This document shows positions 28,942 to 41,800 of a stretch of 64,000 nt of DNA, in pieces. Source of the stretch: Trichomonas vaginalis G3 (lineage: Eukaryota > Parabasalia > Trichomonadida > Trichomonadidae); assembly GCF_026262505.1 (NCBI RefSeq), contig NC_067207.1, forward strand, positions 25,946,082-26,010,081, read 5' to 3'. The notes below the pieces were generated by a model, which saw nothing but the letters and a program-made list of their open reading frames with translations, searched no databases and was not told the origin of the DNA. Every line of letters starts with the position of its first letter. Positions within the stretch are counted from its first letter, which is position 1. The position numbers were made by a program, and so were the translations under genes.

Positions 28942-29510
28942 AATGTTTTGATGGGATGAGCTTACTGAGCATAGGCTCATCCCATCAAAACATTCCCTTA
29001 AAAACTCTGGCCTTCATCGAGGCCAGAGTTTACAATTCATCAGCTCAGAGCCAAGTTCCTCGACGGTCGTCCTCATTAGGCCCGATCCGAGAGGAACTTG
29101 GCTCTTCATTAAAATCACAAGCTCTGGCCATTGCTAAGGCCAGAGCTTCGCAAACCATCCTCGGGGCCGGTTTCCTCAAAGACCGCCCTGATTCGGGGCG
29201 GCCGGAGAGGAAACCAGCCCCGAGAGAGTTCCCATACGAAGCTCTGGCCCAAGCAAAGGCCAGAGCCTGCAAATACAATCCTCAGGGCCGAGTTTTGCGA
29301 TGATCGTCGATCATGTCGACGGTCTCGCAAGAACTCGGCCCTGAAAGACATACAAATACAGGCTCTGGCCCTAGCAAAGGCCAGGGCTTCGCTTACTGTC
29401 CTCAGGGCCGGCTTTCTCAAATGCCGTCCTGATCTAGGGCGGCAGGAGAGGAATCCGGCCCTGGGAACATCCAAATACGAAGCTCTGGCCCAAGCAAAGG
29501 CCAGAGCCTG
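28942..29510. repeat. Hairpin array 2: GC-rich, alternating long and short hairpins, period about 120 bp
   Basis: Short hairpins with arm GCTCTGGCC/GGCCAGAGC (first one ACTCTGGCC) occur at about 29002, 29119, 29239, 29360 and 29480. Long hairpins lie between them: 28942-28997, 29044-29103, 29159-29226, 29282-29345 and 29402-29465. Several of these share CAGGGCCG/CGGCCCTG or related arms and carry an inner hairpin such as CCGCCCTGATTCGGGGCGG. GC content is well above the surrounding DNA. Confidence 0.88.
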
Positions 29511-29549
29511 CAAAATACTCAATGTTCAACAATTACAAATCTCATGTCA

Positions 29550-30013
29550 CCCAGAAAGCTATGAAGGAAGCCCTTTCTCTAGGTTAGGACTTCCTTCATA
29601 GCTTTCTGGTACTGAGTGGAGTGGTTTTGGCTTCCATTGCCGCTCACTCCAGTAAGATCACGAGATTGTACAAAAGCCACGGCAAGTGCATTCCAACACC
29701 ATAAATACACTTGCCGTGGAATACGGTTGCGAGTGCCTGCTGCTTCAACCGAGATTTGCAGCAGACACTCGCAATGATAACTAAAATTCATCATAAAGCT
29801 GGGAAATGGGCCTTTTCTCAAGGTCAAAGCCCATTTCTCAGCTTTATGATATTGAAACGAACATTTTGAGAGGTTATTACTGTTTTTCCCGGAATCATCT
29901 TGAGATTCCGGGAAAGTCATAGCAAGTGTAATCTATTAGCATAGATACACTTGCTATGACACATATATGCCAGCATCTGCTGCTTACCCCAAATAAGTAG
30001 CAGATGCTCGGCA
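29550..30013. repeat. Hairpin array 3: two 240-bp super-units of four hairpins
   Basis: Hairpins are at 29550-29609, 29611-29653, 29676-29719 and 29728-29773, and again at 29790-29850, 29884-29914, 29917-29960 and 29969-30013. Corresponding members sit about 240 bp apart and are homologous. Their stems have changed on both arms together (for example CACGGCAAGTG/CACTTGCCGTG against CATAGCAAGTG/CACTTGCTATG). Confidence 0.88.
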
Positions 30014-30387
30014 TCACATCTTGAGATCCTTATTATCTGCGTATTTTTCATTTTAATATATATAAATGTGTGTGTCTAACACAAGTCTATATGCGCCATG
30101 TAAAATATACACTAATACACACATATTGATCATAATTAATAAGATATCAAACTATAAAAACTGAGATATTACTATAAACTATATGTATTATTATTATATA
30201 GGTACCATACTATAAGGTCATATGAATATTATTGAAATTAGACACACTTTATATAATTTTATAATGTGAATAACTTGGGTCATATTTTTTTTTACGTAAT
30301 TCCTACACGAAATGATCGGCATTACCCTAGTCTATCTGCGTGCAAAATACCAAGGAACAAATCAAATACTCACCATATCTTTTTTTA

Positions 30388-30437
30388 AAAAGGTCCAATC
30401 GGTGTATGGTGATTTTCACCTCACATGGCACAACCCC
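30388..30437 (-). repeat. Right terminal inverted repeat of the hairpin-array element
   Basis: Reverse complement begins GGGGTTGTGCCATGTGAGG and matches 27603-27652 apart from a few positions. The adjacent TCAATACGAT at 30438-30447 is the target duplication. Confidence 0.88.
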
Positions 30438-33400
30438 TCAATACGATACTTAAGAATCAGATTTGAGAATGAAGAGATTGTACCAACAATTGGAATCTTT
30501 TCTCCATCAGCATAAATTGCTCTATTTGGTTGTCTAATTTCAAGGGTTGGCCTATATGCAATTACAAGTGTTGTTTCATATACTTCTGATTTCTTGATAT
30601 AGTTGTCAGTCTTAAATGGCCTGTTGCTGTTAGACATCCATATCTTTACAGGGTAAGTACCAGGCTTTTCATCCTTGTCAATGAAAAGTCCTATTGTTAA
30701 TTCATGGTTCATTTTTCCAGGTGAGTATAAAGAATGAATTGAATTCTGAATATCTTTGTCTCCAATCTGTAAATAGATGTATAGTGGCTTGTAATAATCA
30801 TAATCAGAAAATGTTAAATTGAAATCAATGACTTCATTTAGAATTGCATATGATCTTTCGAACTGTACTTTTTCGATTTTTGGATAATTGATAACGGTGA
30901 AACTATAAAATTCAGCTTCAGAAACGTATCCAAGGCTATCCTCCACATACATAAAGATGAAATGAGGACCATACTCAAGATTGTTTAATGGGATACTCTT
31001 TGGCTGTCTCTTCAATACAGATTTGGAATCAATTCGTTCTTCAAGAGCAGAAATCTCAGTTGTATCAATCTGTACTTTTAAGATCACAAAATCATCATCT
31101 TGAACTTCGACAATTGTTTCAATTGTTTCATTACTTGTATGGTAACGAGAAGTTGGAAATGTAACTTTAACGCGAGGAACATCTGTAAGAATGAATTGAA
31201 CAGATCTAACTTCAGACTTATCAAGATCATCTCCTTTATTTGGATCTTGAATATCTGTAGCCCAAATTTTCATTTCAACCTTTCCAAGATGTTTTGTATC
31301 GAATGTACCGGACAGGAATATTTCTCTCTCTTCTTCACCAGTTGATTTTCCTGAAAATAGTATGAATGGCTTTTCATCAGGAAGCTGTCCATAAATATAT
31401 AGTGGCTTCGAGACATCATAGTCGGTGAGTGTAGCATATCCAATAAAATCTCCACCTCTTCCATAATCTGGATAGCTTGAAGTGACCGAAATGAGTCTTG
31501 GCTTATTCTTAATATTAATAGTTCTAGTTATTTGTTTACCTGGATGACCTGATGAGAATGGTTGGAATGTTATTTGATGAGCTCCAAATGCCATTTTCTC
31601 TGGCAAATATATACGCTTTGAAATAGTAGTACTTAATTTTCCATTTGGAACATAATCATTAATTGGTTCAAGTTCCTGATTGTCGAGATTAACTTTGATC
31701 TTAATCGATCCATATCCTTCAATAGTTCCAGTTATTTGAAGTCTACCACCATTTGAATAAACTTTTTGCATGAATTCATCAAGTCTTAGAATAGGGGTCT
31801 TTGTAACTTCAACTGTAAATGACTTTTCTTCTGAGTCTGAATTTGGTGTTCGAGGAACTGTGTTTAAGTTTTGCCTTGAGGACATCATTATTTTAACAAT
31901 GTGTGGTCCAGGTGCCATTCCTGAGGGAACTACTATTTTTGGTGTAACCCATTTGTTTGCTGATGTGTATCGATAATACGAGTGTCCTGGTACATATTTA
32001 CCATCATCAAAGCTATAATACCAACAGAAATGCTGAGGTATTGTTTTGGCAGTGCACCAGCAGCGCACAAGGAAAGATTCTCCAGGAACAAATTTAGTAT
32101 CTCCTGGAAGTTGGTCAAGTAAGGTTATAACAGGTTTTGATCTTAAAGTAAAGGAGTGAATATCCTTTGTTTCTTGGTTAAATTCATCCTTGACAATGAT
32201 TTCACAATTTACTGTGGGATGCTTCTCATTAAATTTAACAGCTTCTGGAATTTGAAGTTGTAGTGGAATGATGCGTTCATTATTATTGATACGAATTCCC
32301 TCTTTTTTAATTGCACTAATTCCACCAAATTTTACTTCATAACTGATCGTGCCTTCATCTTGAATTCCAAGATTTATTGGTATGATATCTTCATATCCAT
32401 ATTCATTTCTTTCTGTTGGATAGTTAAAATCTACAATTGGTGCTTTAGAGATAGGCACAGTTGCAGATATTGGAGCTGAATTTGTATTCTTTTTTGGTAG
32501 TTTATAATTAGAATATTGAACCCATGCTTCTACTTTCAATGGAACTGAAGGTGTATCAAGGGGCACTGTATAATACCATGTTCGAGGTTTATCTTTACCT
32601 TTTAAGGAGTAAGTTTCACTTCCGAAGCTTTTGATATCGTCATTAATTTTATAAAGGAAGTAAACTTGTTTATTGGGACTGGAAGAATATGTGTTCTTAT
32701 CTAGGGCATATACGTATTTAAGCGGAATCGTTTTACCTGGAACTCCAACATTTGTTGGAATTGAAAATTCCCTCAATATAGGTGGCGTTACTATTTCATA
32801 TACGAATTTAAATGGTCCTGCATGTGTACCAGATGGACCATCAACTCGGACGAATAATTGTTTGGTTCCATCAAATCCATTGACTTTAAATTTCTTTGGA
32901 AGAATAGTTGAATGGGAGTAATTAATGACCTCAAGGTTTTGACCCATATTATGCTTGATGATATCATCATAAATATAAATCTTTCCTTCCAGATCGGTTG
33001 AAATGTTAATAGTGTAATCAAACAAATCACCTGATTTATAAGTATTTTCTTGTGGGAAATTAACTATTACATCTGGATCCCAAAAAGGCTTATTGACACT
33101 ATCATCTGGTAATCAAACCGTTGAAATCATTGCAACTGATGTAAGTTTAGAAGAATCTGATGAATCTATAACTGCTTTTGGTGCTTATTTTCAGTTCCAT
33201 CTGATTCAATGGAACCCAGTTTAACTGGTTCTTGAAGTCCAATTTGCTGATAAATATATATTGTTTTACCATTATCATAATCGATAAGATTTCCAGAAAT
33301 ATTGACTTTTTCATCATTGTCAACTGGCTTATCCGTTGATAACCGCAAATCCTTGAGAATAGGTTTGCTCTTATATCTGAATGGACATGGAATTGGTTTA

Positions 33401-36400
33401 GGATTTTCAACACCAAACTCATCAACAGGGTAGAAGATGAGAGTATATTCTTCATTAAGCTGCAAACCATCTGGAATTGAGATATTTGGAGAGAAATCCA
33501 TAGGGGTCTTTCCTTTAGTATGTGTGGCATTATAAGGAATACTCATATCCAAATAATGACGTTGATCATTTCCAACTATACTAAACTTAATTTCTCCCGC
33601 TGTATCATCTTGTAAAAGACCTGATAACTTGATTACATCCTTCTTTCCAAAGTATCTCTCTTCGAAGCAATCACAAGAAAATTTTGGAACAGATGTGACA
33701 TTTATGTATTTCGTTATATTATTAGATTCTCCGTTTCTAAAATCTTCAGCAGGATTTTCATCATCTTCAATCCAAAAGATTAATGGTAAGTTCATATATG
33801 ATTTGGTTTGGATTTCGTGCACAAATGTTGTTGAACCAGTACCTTTTGTTGGCTTCTGTATAGTACCAAGTAATTTTTCTGGACCATTAATATTTTCCTT
33901 GATGTAAAATGAAAGTGGCTTATTTTCATCATCATTATAATAGCTAGATGTTATCTTAATATCAGGATACTCACTATCGCTGTAAATTTTTGAAGTATTT
34001 AACTCGATTCCAGTTGCTTTTGGCATACTTCTAACTTTGAAAAAGATCGAACATGGTGGTTGTGAAACCAAATTGAAATTATCTATAGCACTAATGGTGA
34101 GATTATGTATTGAATTATCATCATAAACAAGGTGAGATGGAATCGTGATATTAGTAGTTACTACTATAAATTCTTGACCATTTGGTACTGTATAATCCTT
34201 TTGAACATTATTATCGTCTGTGAATACCTTTTGAGAATCAATATAGTATTCAATAGCTCCTTTTTTATCATCATGCACTGTAAACATAATTTCAAATGTT
34301 TCTCCAGATCCGAAATAATTGACTTTTGCATCTGTAAGAGCACAACTGACTTTGGGTGCATTTGTTAAAAGGATATGCTTATCAGAAATTTCTCCAGATT
34401 TTGAGTTTTCATGACCTGTTTCTGGACTTTGCTCTTGTGATGAAAGCATGAATGTTACAGTATAATTTCCAGGTTCAGAAAATTTGTGTGATATTGTTTG
34501 TTTTTGACCTTGCTTACCATTTGACGGAAATTGCTCTTTTTCGATCTTTCCATCATATTTAATATAAATGTATAATGTCTTTCCAGCGTCAAAATCATCA
34601 TATGTTATTTCAAATTCAACTGGTTTAAATGGATCAGCCATATCTGGTAAATCTACACGTTTTAGATCCGGTTTACTTAAAACTTCAATGGGGAATTTTA
34701 GTCTCTTTGATTCTAAGCCGAATTCATCTCGGGCGAAAACCTCTAATAGATGACCTTTTGAAGAATAGCGAATACCATTTTCTTGCAAACGAAATCTAAA
34801 TGATGCAGTTGCTTTTTTCTGATCATTTGCTGTATAGTTTTCAATTAGTTGCTCACTATTTCCGTCTAATGAATAATAGAAGGCACCTTTTGTTTCATCT
34901 TCAACAGATAATGCAAGATTGATTACATCATTACTTGAGAAGGTCGTGTCTAAAGTTTTAGGTTCAGTTGAAAAACCAGGTGCCATTGAAACACGCAATT
35001 GTATTTCTTTCTTGAAAAACTCTTTTTCATTTTCATCAGTTGCTGTCAATTCACAATCGTATAATTTTTGAGTCTTGGGTGCTGTGAATTTGATTGAAAA
35101 TTATTGTTCTCTTCCCTTCGCTTGATAGGGATCAGAATCATGCTTTGCTTGACCATCTTTGAGATCCAGATGGAATTTAATAACCTGTTGAATATCTTCT
35201 TCTAAAAATGTTCCCACTAATTCAACATTAGATCCTGGAGTTACAACACTCTTTGGCTTAAATTCATATTTAATAATTTTTGTAGCATAATTAGTCTTGA
35301 ATTCAATTGTTTTTGTATCAGATGAGAGGCCATGGGAGTTAATTGCTGTTATCTCTAATTTGTAATCACCTGATCTGAGATGGGCTTCTTGGAGTGAAAA
35401 TTCAGCTTCGAAATTTTGATCCGATAAACCTTGACCCTCTAGATTAAAAGGCTCTGATAATTTTTCAAACTCCTTTATTCTAACATTGTTTTTGCCTATT
35501 TTTATCACAACATATTTTAGATTAATTGTTGAATCACCTCGAATTGTTGCCTTAAATTTTATTGAATCGTCGTTTTTATAAACTTTGGTCACTTCATGAT
35601 CAATAGGAGCAATGCCTAAATGGGGTTTTGTGGAAACTTTGAGTGTAACTGTTTCAACATTTGAAACTAAACGAGGGTTTTCCTGAACAAGTCTTAAATC
35701 ATAAACGAATTCTCCTTGTTGAGGATGATTGACTCTGAATTTCCAGTTCTCATAATTATTTCTGCATGTAAATGACAATCCACGATCATCTCTCCAACCT
35801 GATTCAGGCTGTGAATGAAGCTTGATTTGAGGATGGTATTTCTTACCATATTCAAGGATTCTAATCCAAGTAGGAAGCGCAATGTTATTTTGAGGCTCAG
35901 AATATATTACCTTTTTTTCTGGGTTAATTTCAAAAGGTGTTTTCATCAAGAAATATATTCTGTTTCCTAATACAACTGTTTCATCTACTCCGATTTCAAT
36001 TTCATCCCAAGAATGAGAGACTGAAATATCTTGATACTGTCCTTCGGGATCTGCAAAGTCTTTGTTATCAGCATCACTCTTGAATCTCATATTATATTTA
36101 TCTGCATTATCTGGTAATAAACCAAACCAGTGGTGATTTGGTGGTATATATTGAAGTCTGTCAGAATCAGGTGGTCTTTGATCGAAAACTAATTTTTGCC
36201 AAGGATTTTTAACAAGATCAGAGCAATAAACATAGAAAATTCTTTTATCATTGAGAACTTTGATGTTATTGATATCGCCATTGACCATGTCTCTAAAACT
36301 AACATCTGTAAATGTTCCAAGTTGAAAACGTGCTGCTTTTTTCCCTTTGTTTGTAATTCTATAATGAACTGCAAAATCGTCTTCTGTAATCTTGTCCATA

Positions 36401-36651
36401 TAAAGTTCAATGTCGAGCCCACCGAATGGACCACGCTCATATTGTTTGGGATAATATGTTTTGCCATCTACTACTAATTTAAATTCTGTTCCGATGTTAA
36501 GCAATGAAAATGGAATTCCAACTCCATCTAATCTGTAATCGATATCATAATAGCCAATTTGATCAGTGGTATCATCCATATCGCTTACATCTCTGAAGCC
36601 AACCTTGCTTACAGGATTGGCTGCATTAAAACATACAAAGAACGCAAACAT

Positions 36652-37547
36652 TAATCGTTTTTTTTTAAATGAAATGACAGATTTCTCTAAATTTACAAAA
36701 CTAAATCATTCAATTCAATTTTTTGCAAATTGAATAATTAAATATCATTTTGATTTTGAGATAATTAATAAGATGACTTTGCTTACACTTGAAGTGACGA
36801 AAATAATTCCAGAAAAATGACACCTATTGAAAATCGTGTCGTATTTGAATAGCTTTCAAAATCATTTCAAATAAATTTTTTATATGATAAAATAAATAAA
36901 TTCCGGATCGAGTTAGAACGCTTATCGATTAAAAATAATACAATTTAAAAGCTAAACCTCCATTTTCAATTGAATTTTATTTTTCGAATTTAATATATGG
37001 AATAAAACATTTCTAAATTAGAAACAATCTTTGTTTTTAATGTCAAAATGTTAATTTATTCAAAAGTAGAATAATGTCATTTCTGAAATTTTATTTCATG
37101 CCAAGTATTATTGTTTAAATATCGTTCTTATTATTAATGGTGCCTTTTCTCAAATACAAAAATCAGAAATTAATTCCGACATATGTTAAATCTCAATATG
37201 CCAAGTATATCTTGCTTAAACACATTGTTTTATATCGATTGAACTCGAAAAAAGGCTTTTATATAAGGGTTTGCATGTATAATTTTTTTTTACATTCACA
37301 AGTGAACATTCACTATATAGAATATAAAAACCATGAATAAAAGAATTACAGAAAATTGATGCATAATGAAAAATTCATGATTTCACTTGACATATTTTTT
37401 GAATTAAACATATATAATAACATCGTATGAACCACAACATAATGATCTCATTTCAAAGCAAACACAATGTAAAATTACCAATAACCAAACAAATAAATAA
37501 TTTATTAAACAAATATAATATCTAATATAGAGTAAAATACAAACAAT
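36652..37547. other. AT-rich intergenic region
   Basis: It lies upstream of the large membrane-protein gene and downstream of the next one. Apart from poly-A/T runs, no gene, RNA or repeat can be supported. Confidence 0.5.
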
Positions 37548-38357
37548 CTACATTTTCTCACCAAAGCATATCTTATCTACTATTTTTGGAACAGGAAGAC
37601 CATTCTTGAATAAATATTTTTCCATTTTTGGAAGAGAAAATGTGTTTTGTATATCAGGACTAATCTTACTTTCAATGGCTACTTTAGTGTGATCAGTGGA
37701 ATGATCAACTGCCCTAATAACACGTTTTCTTCCATACTTTGGGTTTTCTATGGCTTCAGAACCAGCGTTACTTAAAGAAAACCCAAATTCTTTCATACTG
37801 AGTGTCTTTTCTTCCCTTTCTTCTGCAAACTTCATGATGTTTTGCTTAAGATCTACTTTAAATTGCGGATCATTTTCAATTGGAGGGAGTTGATGTATTG
37901 TATCAGGTTGAGAAACAAACACATTACTGTCTTCTTCATTAGAAAAGTCAAAAGATCGTGGAGTATACAGTGATTGTGTTTCAAAATCTGCAACTACTCG
38001 TACATTCTCGTTTTTTACTTCAATAACACGCACTTTAGAGTTATTCAGCTTCTGTTCTTTTGCTAAGTCTAGTCTTGATAAATTTCTGGTAGATTCTTTC
38101 ATTAATATTGGAGTATCTTCCATCTCTGATCTGCGTATGATATTGATTTCGTCATCATTGAAGGATGTTGTTGAGTTATTAAAGAAGTTTGTCATTCTAA
38201 GACGTGGTGAAGTTGGTTTTGAATACACAAATCGAGGTTTTGGCGTAATTTTATGCTTTGTAATGTTTCCATTTTCTTTAATGAAGTACCAACGGCTCTT
38301 GTACTTGGAAGCTCGAAGAGAAATTGGCTGAGATTTGTTTAAACTGCTCAAGTTCAC
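37548..38357 (-). CDS. Unknown soluble protein, start uncertain
   Basis: The frame is open over 269 codons but its first in-frame ATG is only at 38195 (MTNFFNNSTTSFNDDEINII). It encodes a charged, low-complexity-leaning protein with an acidic middle (FDFSNEEDSNVFVSQPD) and a basic C-terminal part (ENPKYGRKRVIRAVDHS). No domain is recognised. Upstream, a different frame starting at the ATG at 38394 reads MVVQLRESRNRISELEQFKQ, a convincing coiled-coil start, and runs to a stop near 38278. The true gene may therefore begin there and contain one frame change, natural or from sequencing. Confidence 0.45.
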   Translation of the reverse strand: MNLSSLNKSQPISLRASKYKSRWYFIKENGNITKHKITPKPRFVYSKPTSPRLRMTNFFNNSTTSFNDDEINIIRRSEMEDTPILMKESTRNLSRLDLAKEQKLNNSKVRVIEVKNENVRVVADFETQSLYTPRSFDFSNEEDSNVFVSQPDTIHQLPPIENDPQFKVDLKQNIMKFAEEREEKTLSMKEFGFSLSNAGSEAIENPKYGRKRVIRAVDHSTDHTKVAIESKISPDIQNTFSLPKMEKYLFKNGLPVPKIVDKICFGEKM

Positions 38358-38851
38358 TAATCCTGTTTCGAGATTCTCTTAATTGAACAACCATCTTGTT
38401 GTAGAAGATAATTTTTCAAACTGATTTGAAAGCTCATGATAATCATTATTTATGAGAATATGGAAGGAAAACAAAGAAGAATTTAAAAACTCATTGAATT
38501 TTGGAAATTGAATGATCTGAATTTTCTGCCGACTTAGATTTGCTATTATAACACTATTGAGCAATATTTTTAAATTATAAAAGCATCTGTTAATACGTTA
38601 ATTCCATTCAAAAAAATCAATTTACAGATTTTGTCAAAATGTTGAGGGAAAATTATATTGCTCCTAACATATACATTCTATTAAGATATTATGTAAATTT
38701 TTTAGAAATTAAATTTAAAGTTTGAAAATACTTACTGTCACAAAATTTAATCTCCATTTCATATGAGTGCGACATTTTTCTTGGTAAACAATAAATGTTA
38801 CTCAAAAATATAGCTTACTTAGCAAAAATTAATAAAAAATAAACATCTTTT

Positions 38852-41800
38852 TTACTCATCTTTCATAAAAATTTCAAGATAAACAATCATTTTGTCATCC
38901 CAAGAAGCAAAATCATCTTCTTGAAGGTTAAATATTTCAATTACATCTGGTTTCATATCAGGATTAGCTTGGATAAGCTCATAAAGTCTCTTCAAAGTTA
39001 TAAATCTTTGATCATTTGAAGAGTTTTTAAGATAAACATCATGAATCATATTAATTACTTCAGTCTTCCTTTCTGAAACCTTTGGATAAATTTTGATCAA
39101 AATTTTTGAAAAATCAAATTCATTTTCAAAGAAAGAATTAATTAAAGCAGAGAACAGCTTGAAATAATCAATTTGGACATCATCAACAATAAGATTAAAT
39201 GTATCTTCGAAATTATCAATCTTTTCTTCAAATTTATTTTGATAATTTTCGACAAAATAATTCAAAGATTTTTCTTTCTCTTTTTCATCACCAAGTAAAT
39301 CAACAAAACAAATCAATTGATAGAAGTTCCTAAAGAACGTTCCATTTCCTTTCGCTTTCTCAAATGATTCGTAAATAGATGAAATTACATTTTGACAAAA
39401 ACCGTCAATTTTTTGCCATGCAACAGAACTTTCTTTGATTGAAACAAAATTCGAACAATTTGATAAGTCAAAATTATCTTTTGACAAATCAACTTTGATT
39501 TCTTCATCATCTTCTATTGATATTATTCTTATTACTAAGCTTTCTGTGACTAACCCTTTCTTATAAAGTATCAAGAAAACTTCAACAGCCGTTTGTGATT
39601 TCATTTCCGAGAAATCATCAAAATTAAAGTAAGAACAAATATTAGAAACAAAAATTGGTTCGTCACATCTTAATAAAGGCGATAAAAGTGGTTGCATTTC
39701 ATCTCTGACGTTTTCATGATTGAAAATCGACAAAAATACAGAGAAATCTTTCCTTTCTGAGTGAAGAAAAGCATCTAAAACTGATGTCTTGAAATTGTTC
39801 GATTGAACAATTTTTGACAAAAACGTGACATCGGTTTTGAGGTCATCTTTCAAGAGATCAAAGAAAGTGAAGAATATTTCGGACTGCAATCTATTATCTC
39901 TTTCAAATGTCATCGGGAAAATGGAATTAAAGATTTTCATTCCATTTTCTTTGACACTTTTTCTGATGAATTCACTTTTTGGCTTCAAATCAATGAAAGA
40001 ATACAATAATTGTAGGATATTGCAATTTGGATTTGTCTGTAGAGACATTTGTGATTCGAAAAGACCCCATAAAGCTTCAGCAAATTTACTTTTCATGTTA
40101 GAAAAGTTGAAAATCCAAGAAGAAATTCGAATTAAATTTGTGAAGTGAAGTGGAGCTCTTCCTGCTTCTTTTGGAATATTCTTTGTCTGCGAAACTAACA
40201 AGTTATAAATAGTCTTGTCAAAGATATCTGCACTGTTAGTGGAAGGTGAAGTCATCGTTGTAGGAGATGTCACTTTTTCTGTTTCAGCAGCAACGAATCT
40301 TTCAGCGCAAAAACGAGGTTTTTCGAAATCAGAGAACAAAGAATAGATGATTTCTTCTGCATAACAACGAACAATTCTTGAGTTATTGCAGAGATATTTA
40401 ACAACAGTTTCATGAGGGAAATCACAGACAATTGACCTTAAAATTTCATCAGAACAAATGTTTTCTTTGAGATAAACAATATACCAACAAATTCCATTTG
40501 GAATATTTTCAGTGAATTTGTCAATGAATTCCGAAATTTCTGTTTCATCGTTGCAGCCTTGAAGGAAAGTAATGAAATAATCAGACATCAAATTATTCGT
40601 TGTCTTCCTGTGATTCAATATTCTCTGGCAGAGTTCGTTATACGACAAGTATCCTTCTGCACAACATTCAATCATCAGAGAACTAAAACTGACTTTGTTT
40701 TTGCTGTTTTCAATGAAAACTGGCATTGTTTTGATGAATTCCAAAATGATTTCCTTGGAAATGAATTTGATATTAAATGACATTAAATCAATGAATTTGG
40801 AAATATCAACATCAAATCTTATCATCAAATTCGAGAAGAATTTTGTCAAAATCTTTGTAATTTCATTGAATAAATCAATTTCACAGCAAAATTCAGTCAT
40901 TTGATCATTATTATCTAACCATGAAGAAATGAAATCAATTAATACAGTTTCGATCGTATCAATTGAAATATCATTAAGTAAACTGACAGCTTCAGATAAT
41001 AAAGGATAAGCATCGATTGGCTGAACCTTTTGGCAACTTTCTAAAACAGTAGAAATCATGTTTTTGATCAATTGAGAATGAGAAACTGATGTCAAAAACT
41101 TGACAATTTTTTCTTTGTTTTCTACAAAGATTTTAACAGCTGTTGCAGGTGAAGTAGAAAACACAGTTCTTATATGACTAAACAAAGACAAAGTTGTGTC
41201 AACAGCACAACCATGCATCACGACATTCACTAAATAAGTGAAAAGAAGTTTTTCATCTGTAACTTTCATCATCAAAGAAACAATTGATGGTGAAAATGCA
41301 ATACTTAGCTTAGACATCAATTCATTCTTTTCTTTAATAGATTTAACAACGTTTTCATCGTATTTGATCACTTCACTTTTGACAGAATCAACTTTTTCAT
41401 AGAATAACAAATAACTTAATTCATTTTCATCATTGTAACCATTAATATACGAATAAGCTTCATTTTCTGTCAAATTTTCAATCAAATCATCAGAAATCAT
41501 AATCCATTTATCACTTTTACGAATAAGGTTATAATAATGACCATATTCCTGAGTTCCTATATGCATGACAACAGATTTAAGTTCGTAAACTTGTGATGAA
41601 TTATCGTCCATGACGATGGAAATGTCACATTTTTGTGGGAAATCAAAAACAGTATTTTTCTTGACAATTTCGGAATTGGCAAATGTCCATCTCATTATTT
41701 GAATAATTAACGTATTTGGAGCTGTCAAAACCGTTTTGCCAATCTTCTTTAAGTTTTCATCGAAAGGAATATCAACATTAAACTCCAATTTGTACATTAC

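Larger units (their letters stand above)
27603..30437. mobile_element. 2835-bp hairpin-array element inserted in a host gene
   Basis: Both sides are flanked by a perfect 10-bp direct repeat TCAATACGAT (27593-27602 and 30438-30447). The ends are inverted repeats of about 50 bp with a few mismatches, sharing TGCCATGTGAGGTGAAA and CATACACCGATTGGACCTTT and starting GGGG. On - the host codons before the insert (KYRI) continue in frame with those after it (DDTPISQT) once one duplication copy and the insert are removed, so this is a clean insertion. It has no transposase; inside are an isolated hairpin and three hairpin arrays. The 9-10 bp duplication and long ends fit a non-autonomous Mutator-like (MULE) element. 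Confidence 0.88.
26716..36651 (-). pseudogene. Large Ig/cadherin-like type I membrane protein, interrupted
   Basis: The chain starts at 36651 with a short signal peptide (MFAFFVCFNAANP). A unique N-terminal beta domain follows. Then come many beta modules that alternate two signatures: DYDxGKTLYIYxQ (for example DFDAGKTLYIYIKYDG, DYDVSKPLYIYGQL) and DDxxGxIxYxID. Near the C-terminus there is a Thr/Ser/Gly stalk, one transmembrane helix (GLIAGIVIVGIILVVLIIVA) and an acidic tail with NPLF and DPF, likely endocytic signals. A surface adhesion-type role is likely. It is disrupted by a TAA at 35101-35103, a one-base frame change near 33170-33185, a TGA at 33113-33115 and the 2835-bp insert at 27603-30437. 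Domain family is inferred from fold-like patterns. Confidence 0.75.

Noticed and set aside
29045-29601. Long Ala/Arg/Pro-rich frames on both strands in array 2
   Set aside because: They arise from GC-rich palindromes (GCTCTGGCC and CAGGGCCG units). No start context and no known domain.
26716-36651. Introns explaining the interruptions of the large membrane-protein gene
   Set aside because: No trichomonad-type splice signals (GTATGT with ACTAACACACAG) flank the breaks, and the 2835-bp insert has target duplications, so it is a transposon insertion.
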